Source: Massilia agilis
Lineage (GTDB): Bacteria > Pseudomonadota > Gammaproteobacteria > Burkholderiales > Burkholderiaceae_D
Direction of reading: 5' to 3'
Length of the DNA: 64,000 nucleotides
Assembly (NCBI RefSeq): GCF_024756255.1
Contig: NZ_JANUHB010000002.1
Coordinates: forward strand, 1,364,001-1,428,000
Part shown: positions 32,265-44,873 of the stretch, piece by piece
Layout: the number at the start of each line of letters is the position of its first letter
How positions within the stretch are numbered: the stretch's first letter is position 1
Notes under the pieces: model-generated
Seen by the model: the letters and a program-made list of their open reading frames with translations, nothing else
What the model was told of the DNA's origin: nothing
Database searches by the model: none
Made by a program: the position numbers and the translations under genes

Positions 32265-35078
32265 TTAGAGCGTACGGGCCACTTCCTGGATCTCGAACAC
32301 TTCCAGCTGGTCGCCCACCTGGATGTCGTTGTAGTTCTTCAGCGAAAGGCCGCACTCGAGGCCGGCACGCACTTCCTTGACGTCGTCCTTGAAGCGCTTG
32401 AGCGAGTCGATCTCGCCGGTCCACACCACCAGGTTGTTGCGCAGCAGGCGCACCGACGAGGTACGCTTGACCACGCCATCGGTGACCAGGCAGCCCGCGA
32501 CCGCGCCGACCTTGGACACCAGGATGACCTGGCGAATCTCGACCTGGCCGGTGACGTGCTCGCGCTTCTCCGGCGCCAGCATGCCCGACATGGCGGCCTT
32601 GATGTCGTCGATCGCATCGTAAATGATGTTGTAGTAGCGAATATCGACGCCGTTGGCCTCGGCCAGCTTGCGCGCCGACGCGTCGGCACGGGCGTTAAAG
32701 CCGATGATGACTGCCTTCGACGCAACCGCCAGGTTGACGTCCGACTCCGAAATGCCGCCCACGGCTGCGTGCACGATCTGCACCCGCACTTCCGAGGTCG
32801 ACAGTTTCTGCAGCGAACCGACCAGCGCTTCCTGCGAACCCTGCACGTCGGCCTTGATGATGAGCGGCACGTTCTTGACTTCGCCTTCGGCCATCTGGTC
32901 GAACATGCTCTCCAGCTTGGCTGCTTGCTGCTTGGCCAGCTTGACGTCGCGGAACTTGCCCTGACGGAACAGCGCGATTTCGCGCGCCTTGCGCTCGTCG
33001 GCCATCACCATCGTCTCTTCGCCGGCCTGCGGCACTTCGGTCAGGCCCTGGATCTCGACCGGGATCGACGGACCGGCTTCGGCCACCGACTTGCCGTTCT
33101 CGTCCAGCATCGCGCGCACCCGGCCATACGAGGAACCGGCCAGCACGATGTCGCCGCGCTTGAGGGTACCCGACTGCACCAGGATGGTCGCGACCGGGCC
33201 GCGGCCCTTGTCCAGGCGGGCCTCGACCACCAGGCCTTTGGCCGGCGCGTCGGTCGGTGCCTTCAGTTCCAGCACTTCGGCCTGCAGCAGCACGTTTTCC
33301 AGCAGGTCGTCGATGCCCTGGCCGGTCTTGGCCGACACCGGCACGAACGGCGAATCGCCACCGTATTCTTCCGGCACCACGCCTTCGGCCACCAGCTCCT
33401 GGGTCACGCGGTCGGTATTGGCGCCTTGTTTGTCGATCTTGTTGATCGCCACCACCAGCGGCACACCGGCCGCCTTGGCGTGGGCGATCGCTTCCTTGGT
33501 CTGCGGCATCACGCCGTCGTCCGCCGCCACCACCAGGATGACGATGTCGGTCGCCTTGGCGCCGCGGGCACGCATGGCGGTGAACGCCTCGTGGCCCGGG
33601 GTGTCCAGGAAGGTGATCATGCCGCGCGGAGTGTCCACGTGGTACGCACCGATGTGCTGGGTAATGCCGCCGGCTTCGCCCGCCGCCACCTTGGCGCGGC
33701 GGATGTAGTCCAGCAGCGAGGTCTTGCCGTGGTCAACGTGGCCCATGACGGTGACCACCGGAGCGCGCGGCTTGGACTCGTACTGGGTCTGTTCGCCCTG
33801 CTCGGCCAGGATCGCTTCCGGATCGTCCACCGCGGCGGCGTGCGCCTTGTGGCCCATTTCCTCGACCACGATCATGGCGGTTTCCTGGTCCAGCACCTGG
33901 TTGATGGTGCACATCTGGCCCAGCTTCATCAGCTGCTTGATGACCTCGGAGGCCTTGACCGCCATCTTGTGCGCCAGTTCGGCCACGGTGATGGTCTCGG
34001 GCACGTACACGTCGTGCACGATCGCCTCGAGCGGGGCCTGGAAGTTCGACTCGCGGTCCTCGCCATGGCCACGGCGGCCCTTGGCGCCACCGCGCCAGCC
34101 ATCGCGGCCGGCCGGCACTGCCGCGCCGCGGGTCTTGATGCCAGCGCCGCGTTTCTTGTCGTCCGACCAGGTCGAGGCGACATTAGCGGACTTGATCGAC
34201 TTCTTGTCGGCGCCTTTCTTGGGCGCTGCCTCGGCGGCTTTCTTCTCAGCCGGCTTGTGCAGCGTGCCTTCGGCGGCCTTCGGCTTGGCGGCCACCGGGG
34301 CCGGGGTCGGCTCGGGCGCCTTGATCACGCGGCGCGGCTGCGACATCATGGCGCGGATCTGCGCCACCTCGTCGGCCACGGCCTTGCGTGCGCGCTCGGT
34401 TTCGGCGGCGCGCTCGGCAGCTTCCTTGGCGGCGGCAGCAGCCACGCGCTTGGCTTCCTCGTCCTCGGCCTTGCGTGCCGTCTCGCTCTTGGCGGCGGCA
34501 GCGCCGGCGGCTTCGGCAGCCTTGCGCTCGGCTTCGCGCTTGGCAGCAGCTTCGGCGTCGCGCTTGGCTTGTTCTTCGGCAGCCTTGGCCTGGGCGGCCT
34601 TCTCGGCTTCCAGCTTGGCCAGGCGCTCCTGCTTCTCGCGCAGCTCGGCTTCCTGGCGTGCGATCAGCTCGCTCTGGCGGCGCGCCTCTTCCTCGCGGCG
34701 CGCCTGCTCGGCGGCGTCGACGACGGGCGCGGCGGCCGGCTCGGCCGGCTTGGCAGCGGCCGTGGTCAGCTGGTCGTCACGCTGCACGAAGGTGCGCTTC
34801 TTGCGTACTTCGACCTGGATCGTGCGGCTCTTGCCGGTGGCATCGGCCTGCTTGATCTCAGTGGTTTCCTTGCGCGTGATCGTGATCTTCTTCTTCTCGG
34901 TTTGCGCGCCGGCGCCGTGGGTACGGCGCAGGTGGTTCAGCAGCTTGTCCTTATCATCTTTCGACAAGGGATCTGACGTCGAACTTTTCTCGACGCCAGC
35001 AGAACGCAGCTGAGTCAGCAGCAGGTCTGCAGGCATCTTCAGTTCGGTGGCAAATTGGGCTACGTTGTTACTCGCCAT
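32265..35078 (-). CDS. infB: Translation initiation factor IF-2
   Basis: This 937-residue protein has an N-terminal IF2-N domain ([28 protein letters not shown]). A long Ala/Lys/Glu-rich coiled region (about 130-260) follows, then a second IF2-N module ([33 protein letters not shown]). The G domain starts with GHVDHGKT at residues 446-453, followed by DTPGHEAF and NKID. Domains II-IV complete the protein to a normal C-terminus. IF-2 places initiator tRNA on the 30S subunit. It follows nusA by 47 nt. Confidence 0.98.
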   Translation of the reverse strand: MASNNVAQFATELKMPADLLLTQLRSAGVEKSSTSDPLSKDDKDKLLNHLRRTHGAGAQTEKKKITITRKETTEIKQADATGKSRTIQVEVRKKRTFVQRDDQLTTAAAKPAEPAAAPVVDAAEQARREEEARRQSELIARQEAELREKQERLAKLEAEKAAQAKAAEEQAKRDAEAAAKREAERKAAEAAGAAAAKSETARKAEDEEAKRVAAAAAKEAAERAAETERARKAVADEVAQIRAMMSQPRRVIKAPEPTPAPVAAKPKAAEGTLHKPAEKKAAEAAPKKGADKKSIKSANVASTWSDDKKRGAGIKTRGAAVPAGRDGWRGGAKGRRGHGEDRESNFQAPLEAIVHDVYVPETITVAELAHKMAVKASEVIKQLMKLGQMCTINQVLDQETAMIVVEEMGHKAHAAAVDDPEAILAEQGEQTQYESKPRAPVVTVMGHVDHGKTSLLDYIRRAKVAAGEAGGITQHIGAYHVDTPRGMITFLDTPGHEAFTAMRARGAKATDIVILVVAADDGVMPQTKEAIAHAKAAGVPLVVAINKIDKQGANTDRVTQELVAEGVVPEEYGGDSPFVPVSAKTGQGIDDLLENVLLQAEVLELKAPTDAPAKGLVVEARLDKGRGPVATILVQSGTLKRGDIVLAGSSYGRVRAMLDENGKSVAEAGPSIPVEIQGLTEVPQAGEETMVMADERKAREIALFRQGKFRDVKLAKQQAAKLESMFDQMAEGEVKNVPLIIKADVQGSQEALVGSLQKLSTSEVRVQIVHAAVGGISESDVNLAVASKAVIIGFNARADASARKLAEANGVDIRYYNIIYDAIDDIKAAMSGMLAPEKREHVTGQVEIRQVILVSKVGAVAGCLVTDGVVKRTSSVRLLRNNLVVWTGEIDSLKRFKDDVKEVRAGLECGLSLKNYNDIQVGDQLEVFEIQEVARTL

Positions 35079-35125
35079 TCAGTCCTCTTTTCTATGTGTC
35101 GCGACAGATGATAAAGATTTGTTGC

Positions 35126-37176
<2,051 letters not shown>

Positions 37177-37208
37177 CGCACTTCTCCAGGGCGAAAAACC
37201 AATTCAAC

Positions 37209-37238
37209 AAAAAAAAAATGGGCATCTGCCCATCTTTT
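37209..37238 (-). terminator. Intrinsic terminator in the rimP-nusA leader (candidate attenuator)
   Basis: On the - strand atgggca (37233-37227), the 2-nt loop ga and tgcccat (37224-37218) are followed by a run of ten T residues. It lies 33 nt upstream of the rimP start codon but downstream of the best promoter (37335-37307), so it would stop rimP transcription rather than only ending rluB. An upstream segment catctg (37256-37251) can pair with cagatg inside the terminator (37228-37223), a potential antiterminator. On the + strand cttttt also follows the stem. Confidence 0.75.
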
Positions 37239-37306
37239 TGTATTCCCAACCAGATGAAAGCACTTGCACCAAGAAAACGCTGGGAAGAACTTTGATTAGG
37301 CTGCGA

Positions 37307-37335
37307 ATTATAACCAAAAACCGCACCAGCCGCAA
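37307..37335 (-). promoter_or_regulatory. Promoter of the rimP-nusA-infB operon
   Basis: TATAAT (37312-37307, perfect -10) is preceded at exactly 17 nt by TTGCGG (37335-37330, 3/6 of the -35). Transcription would begin near 37300, giving a ~124-nt leader that holds the terminator described above. The rest of the 343-nt rluB-rimP gap (37177-37519) holds only the repeat at 37407-37515. Confidence 0.65.
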
Positions 37336-37406
37336 TCTGGGGCGTTCCAAATGAATAGATGCGGCCAGATTGTTGTTTTTATCACGCAAGCCCCGCCAGC
37401 GACCCG

Positions 37407-37515
37407 GTAGGGTGCGCGGGTCTCCCGCCCACGCGTTCAACAATCGTATGCAGGTTCGGCGCAGCGGGCATTCTTAAGCTGCTTGAACGCGTGGGCAGCA
37501 AAGCTGCCCACCCTA
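37407..37515. repeat. REP-like element, copy 1
   Basis: Terminal inverted repeats of about 33 bp (37407-37439 and 37484-37515) share the core cccacgcgttca / tgaacgcgtggg. Each arm folds into its own hairpin (gcgggtctcccgc, gcagcaaagctgc). The 44-nt centre is unrelated to that of copy 2 (43050-43164). It starts 4 nt beyond the rluB stop and may help end its transcript. Confidence 0.7.
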
Positions 37516-37519
37516 TGGC

Positions 37520-39213
37520 TTAACCGCGGCGGCCGCGGCGCGGCAGGCCGTGCTCGGAGCCGCGCGGGCCCTGGCCGCCGCGGCGTCCGCCGCCGGTGCC
37601 GGCAAAGCCGAACGTGGTCTGCAGCGGGTCCGGCTGGCGCGGACGGCCACCGCCACCACCGCCCGAGCGGCCCTGGCCCTGCCCCTGGCCCTGGCGCGCG
37701 CCGCCTTGCCCGGCGAACGGGTTGGCGCCACGGTTGCCCTTGCCTGCGGGACGCACGCCCGGCAGGCCCGCCCCCGGCGCGGTCCCGACGCGCACCACCG
37801 GCGGCCCGAACGGGTCCACGTTGCGGTTGGCGTCGGCCCGGTCGATGCGGTTGCCGTCGGCGCGGCGCGGATCCGGCTTGGCACCCTTGGCGCCGTTCCT
37901 GCCCTTGTCGCCGGCGCCGGCCTTCTTCTCGATCCCGACCGCGCTCATCAGGGCGCGCACCTCGTGCTCGTCCAGCTCTTCCCAGCGGCCGCGCTTCAGG
38001 CCGCTCGGCAGGGTCATCATGCCGTAGCGGGTACGGATCAGGCGCGAGACGGTCAGCCCGACCTGCTCGAACATGCGGCGCACCTCGCGGTTGCGGCCTT
38101 CGCCGATCACCACGCGGTACCACTTGTTGACGCCTTCGCCGCCGCCGTCCTGCACCTTGGAAAACGCGGCCGTGCCGTCGTCCAGCGGCACGCCGGACAG
38201 CAGCTTCTGGCGCATGCCCTCTTCCAGCTCGCCCAGCGTACGCACCGCGTATTCACGCTCGATGTTGTAGCGCGGGTGCATCAGCCGGTTGGCCAGGTCG
38301 CCGGAGGTCGTGAACAGCAGCAGGCCCTCGGTATTGAAGTCCAGGCGCCCGACGGCGAGCCATTTGCCAGTCTTCATCGTGGGCAGGCGGTCGAACACCG
38401 ACGGGCGGCCTTCCGGATCGTCGTGGCTGACGATTTCGCCGGCCGGCTTGTGGTACACCAGCACGCGCGGCGGCTTGGTCGAGACCTTGCGCTGGACCAG
38501 CTTGCCGTTGATGCGCACCGCATCGGTCGGCAGGATGCGCTGGCCGATGTGCGCCGGCTCGCCGTTCACCGACACGCGGCCGGCGATGATCAGCTCTTCC
38601 ATGTCGCGGCGCGAACCCAGGCCTGCTTCGGCCAGCACCTTGTGCAGCTTGGGCGCGTCGTCCTCGGCGGTCAGGTCGCGGCGCACCTTGGCCTTCGGCT
38701 GGGCGCCGCGGCCGCCTTCGCTGGCGTCGAACTCGTCGGAGGTGACAAACGAGAACACGGCGTCGGCCTGGTTGCCCTTGCCCTGCGGGGCGCCGCCCTT
38801 GGCCTGCTTGTTCCTGCCCTGTTGTTTTTGCTTGCCTTGCTTGTGCTTGCCCGGCTTGGCTTTGGCGCCTGCCTGCTGCGGTTGCGGGGCCTGGTCGGCG
38901 CGCTCCTGGCGCTCCTCGGCCGCCGGGGCTTCGGCGCCCTGAACGCGCTGCGCTTCCTTGGCGCGGGCACTGCGCTGCTCGCGCATCTGGCGCGGGCCGC
39001 GGCCCTTCTTGCCGGCTTCCGGTGCCGGGGCCGCCTCCGGCGCCGGCTGCGGCGCCGCCGCTTCCTGCGCTACCGGCTTCTTGGCGGCGCGCCGGGGCTT
39101 GTCCGCTTGCGGCTGGTCGGCCTCGGGCTTGGCGCGCGTGCGCCGCTTCGGCTTGGCCTGCTCTGGCGCGCCAGTCTCCGCGGCGATGGTCTCGGTGGTG
39201 TCAACTTGATTCA

Positions 39214-39217
<4 letters not shown>
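37520..39217 (-). CDS. rluB: 23S rRNA pseudouridine synthase RluB with long low-complexity extensions
   Basis: This 565-residue protein is about twice the length of E. coli RluB. The S4 domain is at about 190-236 ([29 protein letters not shown]). The catalytic motif [13 protein letters not shown] contains D293, followed by [31 protein letters not shown]. Residues 1-185 are Lys/Ala/Gln/Pro-rich, and about 440-565 are Gly/Arg/Asp-rich; both look disordered and RNA-binding. RluB modifies U2605 of 23S rRNA (E. coli numbering). The start overlaps the scpB stop by 4 nt, the common scpB-rluB pairing. Confidence 0.93.
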
Positions 39218-39939
<722 letters not shown>

Positions 39940-40318
39940 ACGGTGTCGTCAGCGGATCAATCCAAATCGGGTGCGAAGAAAATATCAAACAAAACCCAGA
40001 TTAACGAAAGCCAGACGCCGCCACTCGCAAGAAGGCGCGCCATGGATACTGCCCGTTGAAACTGGATTTCCGTGGCCCGGTGTGAATGCCGGACAGAACG
40101 TTACTGGCGCCGGGACCTGGGCCCGGCCACATGGCAGCACCGCCAGGCGGGCTGCACGCCGTTGATTTTCAAGCGAAACGCGGAGCCCGGATGCGGCTGG
40201 GAGGCCAGGCTCCGACAGCGCACGGTGCGGGCGAACGACACCGTTTCTTCCAACTGGCGGCCATTGTACCCGATAAAACACGCAAACGGACAAGCCTCTT
40301 GCGACAACCCGGCAAATG
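39940..40318. other. 379-nt gap upstream of scpB
   Basis: No convincing gene on either strand. On the - strand a TACAAT hexamer (40268-40263) could be a -10, and TTGACA lies at 40322-40317 overlapping the glk stop, but their spacing (48 nt) does not make one promoter. An scpB transcript would have a leader of about 300 nt. I see no known riboswitch or sRNA in it. Confidence 0.4.
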
Positions 40319-41338
40319 TCAAGCGCCGAGTGCTTCCGCGAGGATCGCCGACACGCCGACGAAGGCCGGGTACGGCGCGGTGATCACGAAGGTCGGCACC
40401 TGGGCCAGGTAGTCGGAAAAGCGCCCCTTGGCCTCGAAGCGCTGGCGGAAGCACGAGCTGTCAAAGCGCGCGCCCAGCCGCGGCACGATGCCCCCGCCAA
40501 TGTAGATGCCGCCCTGCGCGCCCAGGGTGACGGCCAGGTTGCCCGCCACGGTGCCGAGCATGCCGCAAAACGCTTCCAGCGCGCGGTCGCACAGCGCGCA
40601 TTCGCCGGCCAGCGCGCGGCGCGAGATCTCCGGCGCATCCAGCGGCTCGGCCTGCCCGCCGGCGAGGTGCGCCAGCGCCCGGTAAATCAGCTCGACCCCG
40701 GCGCCCGACAGCAAACGCTCGGCCGATACGTGGCCGAATTCGCGCCACGCATATTGCAGGATCGCGACCTCTTCCTCGTTCGCCGGCGAAAACGTGACGT
40801 GGCCGCCTTCGCTCTGGAGCGCGGTGTAGCCCGCGTTTGCCGGAATCAGGCCAGACACGCCCAGGCCGGTGCCCGCGCCGAGCAGGCCGAGCGGGCTGCG
40901 CGGGCGCACGGTGCCGCCGCCGACCTGGCGCTTCTGGTCCTGGTCCAGGTGCGGCAAGGCACGCGCCAGCGCCGAAAAATCGTTCACCACCACCAGCGTG
41001 TCAAAACCGCAGGCCTGGCGCAACGCCTCGATCGAGAATTCCCAGTGGTGGTTGGTCATGCGCACCAGGTCGCCGTCCACCGGGTTGGCGATGGCCACGG
41101 CGGCATGGCGCACCGCGCCGGCCGCAGCCACTTGGGGCAGCGCCAGGTAGGCGCGCACCGCATCGGCCAGGGTGGGCCAGTCGCGGCAGGCGAACACCTC
41201 GATCAGCCCGATGCTGCCCGGGCCGGTTTCGAGGGCGAAGCGCGCGTTGGTCCCGCCAATGTCCGCCAGCAGGCGTGCCCCGCCGGCATGGACGGGAACG
41301 GGTTGCCGGGACGGCGCGGGATCGAGGTGGACGGTCAT
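40319..41338 (-). CDS. glk: Glucokinase
   Basis: This 339-residue protein starts at ATG 41338. It contains the phosphate-binding motif [14 protein letters not shown] (DIGGTNARF at 26-34), [31 protein letters not shown] and [19 protein letters not shown], typical of the bacterial glucokinase (Glk/ROK-distinct) family, which phosphorylates glucose with ATP. The family length is ~320-340. It is a single gene; the 175-nt gap to the next gene carries no other feature that I recognise. Confidence 0.95.
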   Translation of the reverse strand: MTVHLDPAPSRQPVPVHAGGARLLADIGGTNARFALETGPGSIGLIEVFACRDWPTLADAVRAYLALPQVAAAGAVRHAAVAIANPVDGDLVRMTNHHWEFSIEALRQACGFDTLVVVNDFSALARALPHLDQDQKRQVGGGTVRPRSPLGLLGAGTGLGVSGLIPANAGYTALQSEGGHVTFSPANEEEVAILQYAWREFGHVSAERLLSGAGVELIYRALAHLAGGQAEPLDAPEISRRALAGECALCDRALEAFCGMLGTVAGNLAVTLGAQGGIYIGGGIVPRLGARFDSSCFRQRFEAKGRFSDYLAQVPTFVITAPYPAFVGVSAILAEALGA

Positions 41339-41513
41339 GGGGAGCTTACATACGGACAAGCCCCAACTTTAAGGATTTATTGGCGTGAACGCAAGTAATT
41401 TGTAGTTTAGGTACAGAAGAATGACGACTTTGGACGAGCCGAAGCCCCTGCGGTGACGAGAAAAAGTAGTCAAGTTACCGCAAGGCGCGGCAGACGGCGT
41501 GGGAAAGCGGAAA

Positions 41514-42476
41514 TCAGGCGCCGGTGGCGTTGCAGCCGCAAGGCTGGGCCGGCACGGGCGGCAGCGCGTGGAAGGCGTTCCAGGCATCCAGGCCGCCCTG
41601 CAGTGGCCGGGCGCGGTGGAAGCCCTTGGTGAGGAATTCTTTGGCCACCTGGGCGGCGGTGACGTCGTTCGGGCAGCTGCAGTAGACGACGATGTGGCGG
41701 TCGTGGTCGAGCGTGGCCATGAGCTTGTCCGGCTCGTGGTCCAGGTACACCAGCGCGCCCGGGATCGCCGCTTCCAGCTGGCGCGCGGTGGTGCCGCGCG
41801 CGTCGATGATGACCGGGTCGTGGCCGCCGTCGATCAGCGCCTTCAGTTCCTCGATGCCGATGCGCGGCACGCCCATTTCGCGCAGGACGCGGCGGCGCTC
41901 GGCGTACTTGTACAGCATGAACAGGGCCAGCAGCCCGAGCACGATTTCCAGTGCCGTGGTGCCCATCGACTCGAACATGCTCAGCACGCTGTCCACGCTG
42001 TCGTGGAAAAACGCGCCAACGCCCACGCCCACCCCGCTCCACAAGGACGCGCCGGCGACCGACAGCGCCAGGAAGTGCGGCGTGGTGGTGCCCATGGCCC
42101 CGGCCAGCGGCGGCGCGACGGTGTTCAGGCCAGGGACGAACTTGGCCACCACCAGCGCGTTGGGGCCGAAGCGGCTGAACCTGTCCTCGGTCTGGCCGAC
42201 GCAGGAATCGGGCGCCAGCGAGATGCGGCACAGCAGGCGCAGGATGCGCTTGCCGTAGTAGCGGCCGGCGCGGAACCAGAAATAATCGCTCACCAGGCAG
42301 GCCGCCACGCTGACCACCAGGCACAGCGCCCAGTTGACCTGGCCGTCCACCGCCAGGGCCCCGGCCACGATCAGGACCGGCATGGCCGGGATCGGCAAAC
42401 CGGCCTGTTCGATCAGGACGATACCGAACACGATGAACAGGCCGTAGGTTTGGATGAGGTGGGCGAGCTGGGACAT
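41514..42476 (-). CDS. DedA-family membrane protein fused to a rhodanese domain
   Basis: This 320-residue protein starts at ATG 42476. Residues ~1-200 form the DedA/SNARE-associated domain (EQAGLPIPAMPVLIVAGALA, AACLVSDYFWFRAGRYYGKRILRL, RFGPNALVVAKFVPGLNTVAPPLAGAMG) with several membrane helices. The last ~110 residues are a rhodanese domain (DPVIIDARGTTARQLEAAIPGALVY, VVYCSCPNDVTAAQVAKEFL, then GGLDAW) with a Cys pair at 266/268, C266 being the expected catalytic one. DedA proteins act in lipid-carrier flipping and proton-motive-force maintenance; the DedA-rhodanese combination recurs in proteobacteria, role unclear. Confidence 0.9.
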   Translation of the reverse strand: MSQLAHLIQTYGLFIVFGIVLIEQAGLPIPAMPVLIVAGALAVDGQVNWALCLVVSVAACLVSDYFWFRAGRYYGKRILRLLCRISLAPDSCVGQTEDRFSRFGPNALVVAKFVPGLNTVAPPLAGAMGTTTPHFLALSVAGASLWSGVGVGVGAFFHDSVDSVLSMFESMGTTALEIVLGLLALFMLYKYAERRRVLREMGVPRIGIEELKALIDGGHDPVIIDARGTTARQLEAAIPGALVYLDHEPDKLMATLDHDRHIVVYCSCPNDVTAAQVAKEFLTKGFHRARPLQGGLDAWNAFHALPPVPAQPCGCNATGA

Positions 42477-42538
42477 GGGTGGATGGTAGCGGAAAAGCGC
42501 GGCGCCCGCTGGACCCGCGCGGCTTTTTGGCAACCTTC

Positions 42539-42961
42539 TCAGGCGATCGCGGTGGCGGCGTCGATCGCGGGATAGAACTCGTGGTCTTCGCGCTTGATGC
42601 GCTCATACAGCTGGCGCAGCACCACGTTGGCGTCCTCCCGGAACGCGTCCGGCGCGCCGGCCACCTGGCGCGGCGTGTTCCAGCGCGCCGCGAACTGCAG
42701 GTAGGCGCCGGCGATGCCGTCCATCTCGCTCTGGTAGGCGCGGCTCATGCGCGCCAGCTCCGCGTCCCCGCTCGCCTCCAGCGCCGGGTACAGGCTGCGG
42801 TCTTCCACCGCCAGGTGCAGCTTGATGATGCCGGAAAAGCCGACGATCGCCTCGGCGATTGCGGCCGCGTTCTCGGCCACGCCCGCGTGCGCAAGCTTGC
42901 GCAGGCGCGCGATGCTGGCAAGGATGTCCAGGTGCTGGTGCTTGAATTTTTCGATGTTCAT
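42539..42961 (-). CDS. Hemerythrin-domain protein, probably nitrosative-stress responsive
   Basis: This 140-residue protein is a four-helix bundle with hemerythrin-type iron ligands: KHQHLDILASIARLRKLAHAG, IIKLHLAVEDRSLYPALEA and IKREDHEFYPAIDAA. It is shorter than YtfE/RIC and lacks the N-terminal ScdA part, so it is a simple hemerythrin that could bind oxygen or NO or handle iron. Its start codon lies 41 nt below an NsrR-type palindrome (43003-43025), implying repression by NsrR and induction by nitric oxide. It is monocistronic as far as visible. Confidence 0.85.
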   Translation of the reverse strand: MNIEKFKHQHLDILASIARLRKLAHAGVAENAAAIAEAIVGFSGIIKLHLAVEDRSLYPALEASGDAELARMSRAYQSEMDGIAGAYLQFAARWNTPRQVAGAPDAFREDANVVLRQLYERIKREDHEFYPAIDAATAIA

Positions 42962-43002
42962 GATGCTTCCTTTTCAAATGCTAGGCTTGCATCTTAGCAC
43001 TA

Positions 43003-43025
43003 AAGATGCATTTAAAATGCATCTT
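43003..43025. promoter_or_regulatory. NsrR-type operator (11-1-11 inverted repeat)
   Basis: aagatgcattt and aaatgcatctt flank a single A; with one extra base each side the arms are 12 bp and perfect. This agrees with the published NsrR half-site AAGATGCYTTT arranged as 11-1-11. A further aagatgca half-site lies nearer the gene on the - strand (about 42996-42989). It is placed between -41 and -65 from the hemerythrin start codon. Confidence 0.8.
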
Positions 43026-43049
43026 TGTAGCAGGGTTTTATGCATTTGC

Positions 43050-43164
43050 GTAGGGTGGGCAGGTTTCCTGCCCACGCGTTCAGCCCACGCTTGTGTGGCC
43101 TGAACGCCTGAGCGAGAGAGCTTGCGTCGCTTGAACGCGTGGGCGGGAGACCCGCCCACCCTAC
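43050..43164. repeat. REP-like element, copy 2
   Basis: Arms gtagggtgggcagg... (43050-43082) and ...cccgcccaccctac (43132-43164) match over ~33 bp and each contains a self-hairpin (gggcaggtttcctgccc; gggcgggagacccgccc). They share core and outer ends with the element at 37407-37515. It lies between the hemerythrin promoter and the yejF stop, 15 nt beyond which the ABC gene ends. Confidence 0.75.
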
Positions 43165-43179
43165 CGGTATGCGGTGGCC

Positions 43180-44865
43180 CTACGCCCCGCGCGGGATCGC
43201 GGCCAGCAACTGGCGCGTGTACGGCTGCTGCGGATTGCGGTACAGCTCGTCCGAGTCGGCCATCTCGACCACGCTGCCGTGGTGCATCACCATCACCTGG
43301 TCCGAGATGTACTTGACCACCGACAGGTCGTGCGAGATGAAGATGTAGCTCATCTTGTACTCGTCCTGCAGGTCCTGCAGCAGGTTGAGCACCTGAGCCT
43401 GCACCGACACGTCCAGTGCCGACACCGACTCGTCGCACACCAGGATCTCCGGCTTCATGGTCAGGCAGCGCGCAATCGCGATGCGCTGGCGCTGCCCGCC
43501 CGAGAATTCGTGCGGGTAGCGGTGGAAGGCCTGCGCCGGCAGCCCCACGCGCGCCAGCAGGTGCTGCGCCATCTCCACCCGCTCGGCGTCGCTTGCGCCG
43601 ATGCGGTGGATGCGCATCGGCTCGAGCAGGATCTGCCCGACGGTAAAGCGCGGGTTGAGCGAGGCATACGGGTTCTGGAAGATGATCTGGATGCGCCGCT
43701 TGTAGGGCTGGTAGTCGCGGTCGGCCATCGTGACCAGGTCGCGGCCGTCGAAGATGGCGCTGCCGCCGGTGGCCCGGTGCAGGCGCAGCAGGGTCAGGCC
43801 GACCGTGGTCTTGCCCGAACCGGATTCGCCGACCACGCCCAGCGTCTTGCCGCGCGCGAGGTTGAAGGACACGTCCTTGACCGCCTTGAACTCGCGCTTG
43901 CCGAACAGGCCCTCGCGCAGCCAGAAGCTTTTGGACAGGTTCTTCACCTCCAGCACGTTCTCGTCGCCCGGCGCAGTGCCGCGCTCGCGCTGCGGCAGCA
44001 CGATGCCGGGCTTGACGCTGCCCGACAGGTAGTCGTCGATCACCGGCAGGCGCAGCGGTCGCTCGTCCAGCCTGGGCCGGCAGTGCAGCAGCGCGCGCGT
44101 GTAGGCGTCCTGCGGCGCGCCGAACACCTGCGCGGCCGTGCCCTCCTCGCGCACCACGCCATGGCGCATCACGATCACGCGGTCGGCAATCTCGCCCACC
44201 AGGCCCAGGTCGTGGGTGATGAACAGGACCGACATCTGGTGCTTCTTCTGCAGCCGCGCGATCAGTTCCATGATCTGCTTCTGGATCGTCACGTCCAGCG
44301 CCGTGGTGGGCTCGTCCGCGATCAGGAGCCGCGGCTCGCAGGCGATCGCCATCGCGATCATCACGCGCTGCTGCTGGCCGCCCGACATCTGGCTCGGGAA
44401 CGCGTCGATCTTGTTGGCCGGGTCGGGAATGCCGACTTCCTCGAGCAGCTCGAGCGTACGCGCGCGCGCCTGGCGTTGGCTCAATCCCATGTGCCGGCGC
44501 AGCACCTCGCCGATCTGGAAGCCCACCGTGAACACCGGGTTCAGCGAGGACATCGGCTCCTGGAAGATCATCGCGATGTCCTTCCCGCACAACTTGCGCC
44601 GCTCGGCCACCGGCAACCCGATCACCTCACGATCGCCGAACAGGATCGATGAGCGCGGGTCGATGATCGTGGTCTCCGGCGGCAGCAGCCCCATCACGGC
44701 CAGCGAGCTCACCGACTTGCCGCTGCCGGATTCGCCCACCAGCGCGACGGTCGCGTTGTGCGGGATGTCGAAGGAGATGCCCTTGACGGCCTCGAAAGTG
44801 TTCTTCTTGTCGGTCCTGAACGAGACACGCAGGTCACGCACCGACAGCAGCATGGTGGATGTCAT
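43180..44865 (-). CDS. yejF: Peptide ABC transporter, double ATP-binding protein (YejF type)
   Basis: This 561-residue protein contains two complete ABC ATPase modules. The first has Walker A GESGSGKS at 44-51 and signature MSGGQQQR. The second has GESGSGKTT near residue 340 and signature FSGGQRQR. Each is followed by an oligopeptide/dipeptide transporter C-terminal region. The single-chain double ATPase plus two permeases matches YejBEF, the inner-membrane importer for microcin C-like peptides and oligopeptides in E. coli. The start is 8 nt after the yejE stop. Confidence 0.92.
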   Translation of the reverse strand: MTSTMLLSVRDLRVSFRTDKKNTFEAVKGISFDIPHNATVALVGESGSGKSVSSLAVMGLLPPETTIIDPRSSILFGDREVIGLPVAERRKLCGKDIAMIFQEPMSSLNPVFTVGFQIGEVLRRHMGLSQRQARARTLELLEEVGIPDPANKIDAFPSQMSGGQQQRVMIAMAIACEPRLLIADEPTTALDVTIQKQIMELIARLQKKHQMSVLFITHDLGLVGEIADRVIVMRHGVVREEGTAAQVFGAPQDAYTRALLHCRPRLDERPLRLPVIDDYLSGSVKPGIVLPQRERGTAPGDENVLEVKNLSKSFWLREGLFGKREFKAVKDVSFNLARGKTLGVVGESGSGKTTVGLTLLRLHRATGGSAIFDGRDLVTMADRDYQPYKRRIQIIFQNPYASLNPRFTVGQILLEPMRIHRIGASDAERVEMAQHLLARVGLPAQAFHRYPHEFSGGQRQRIAIARCLTMKPEILVCDESVSALDVSVQAQVLNLLQDLQDEYKMSYIFISHDLSVVKYISDQVMVMHHGSVVEMADSDELYRNPQQPYTRQLLAAIPRGA

Positions 44866-44873
44866 CGCCTGCC

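Noticed and set aside
32244..34976. Long + strand frame antisense to infB
   Set aside because: Shadow frame caused by high GC3 of infB: His/Gly/Leu-rich, no domain, no ribosome site; infB is certain on the other strand.
39985..40293. 102-codon - strand frame upstream of scpB
   Set aside because: No ribosome site, no motif, no sign of coding bias distinct from other frames.
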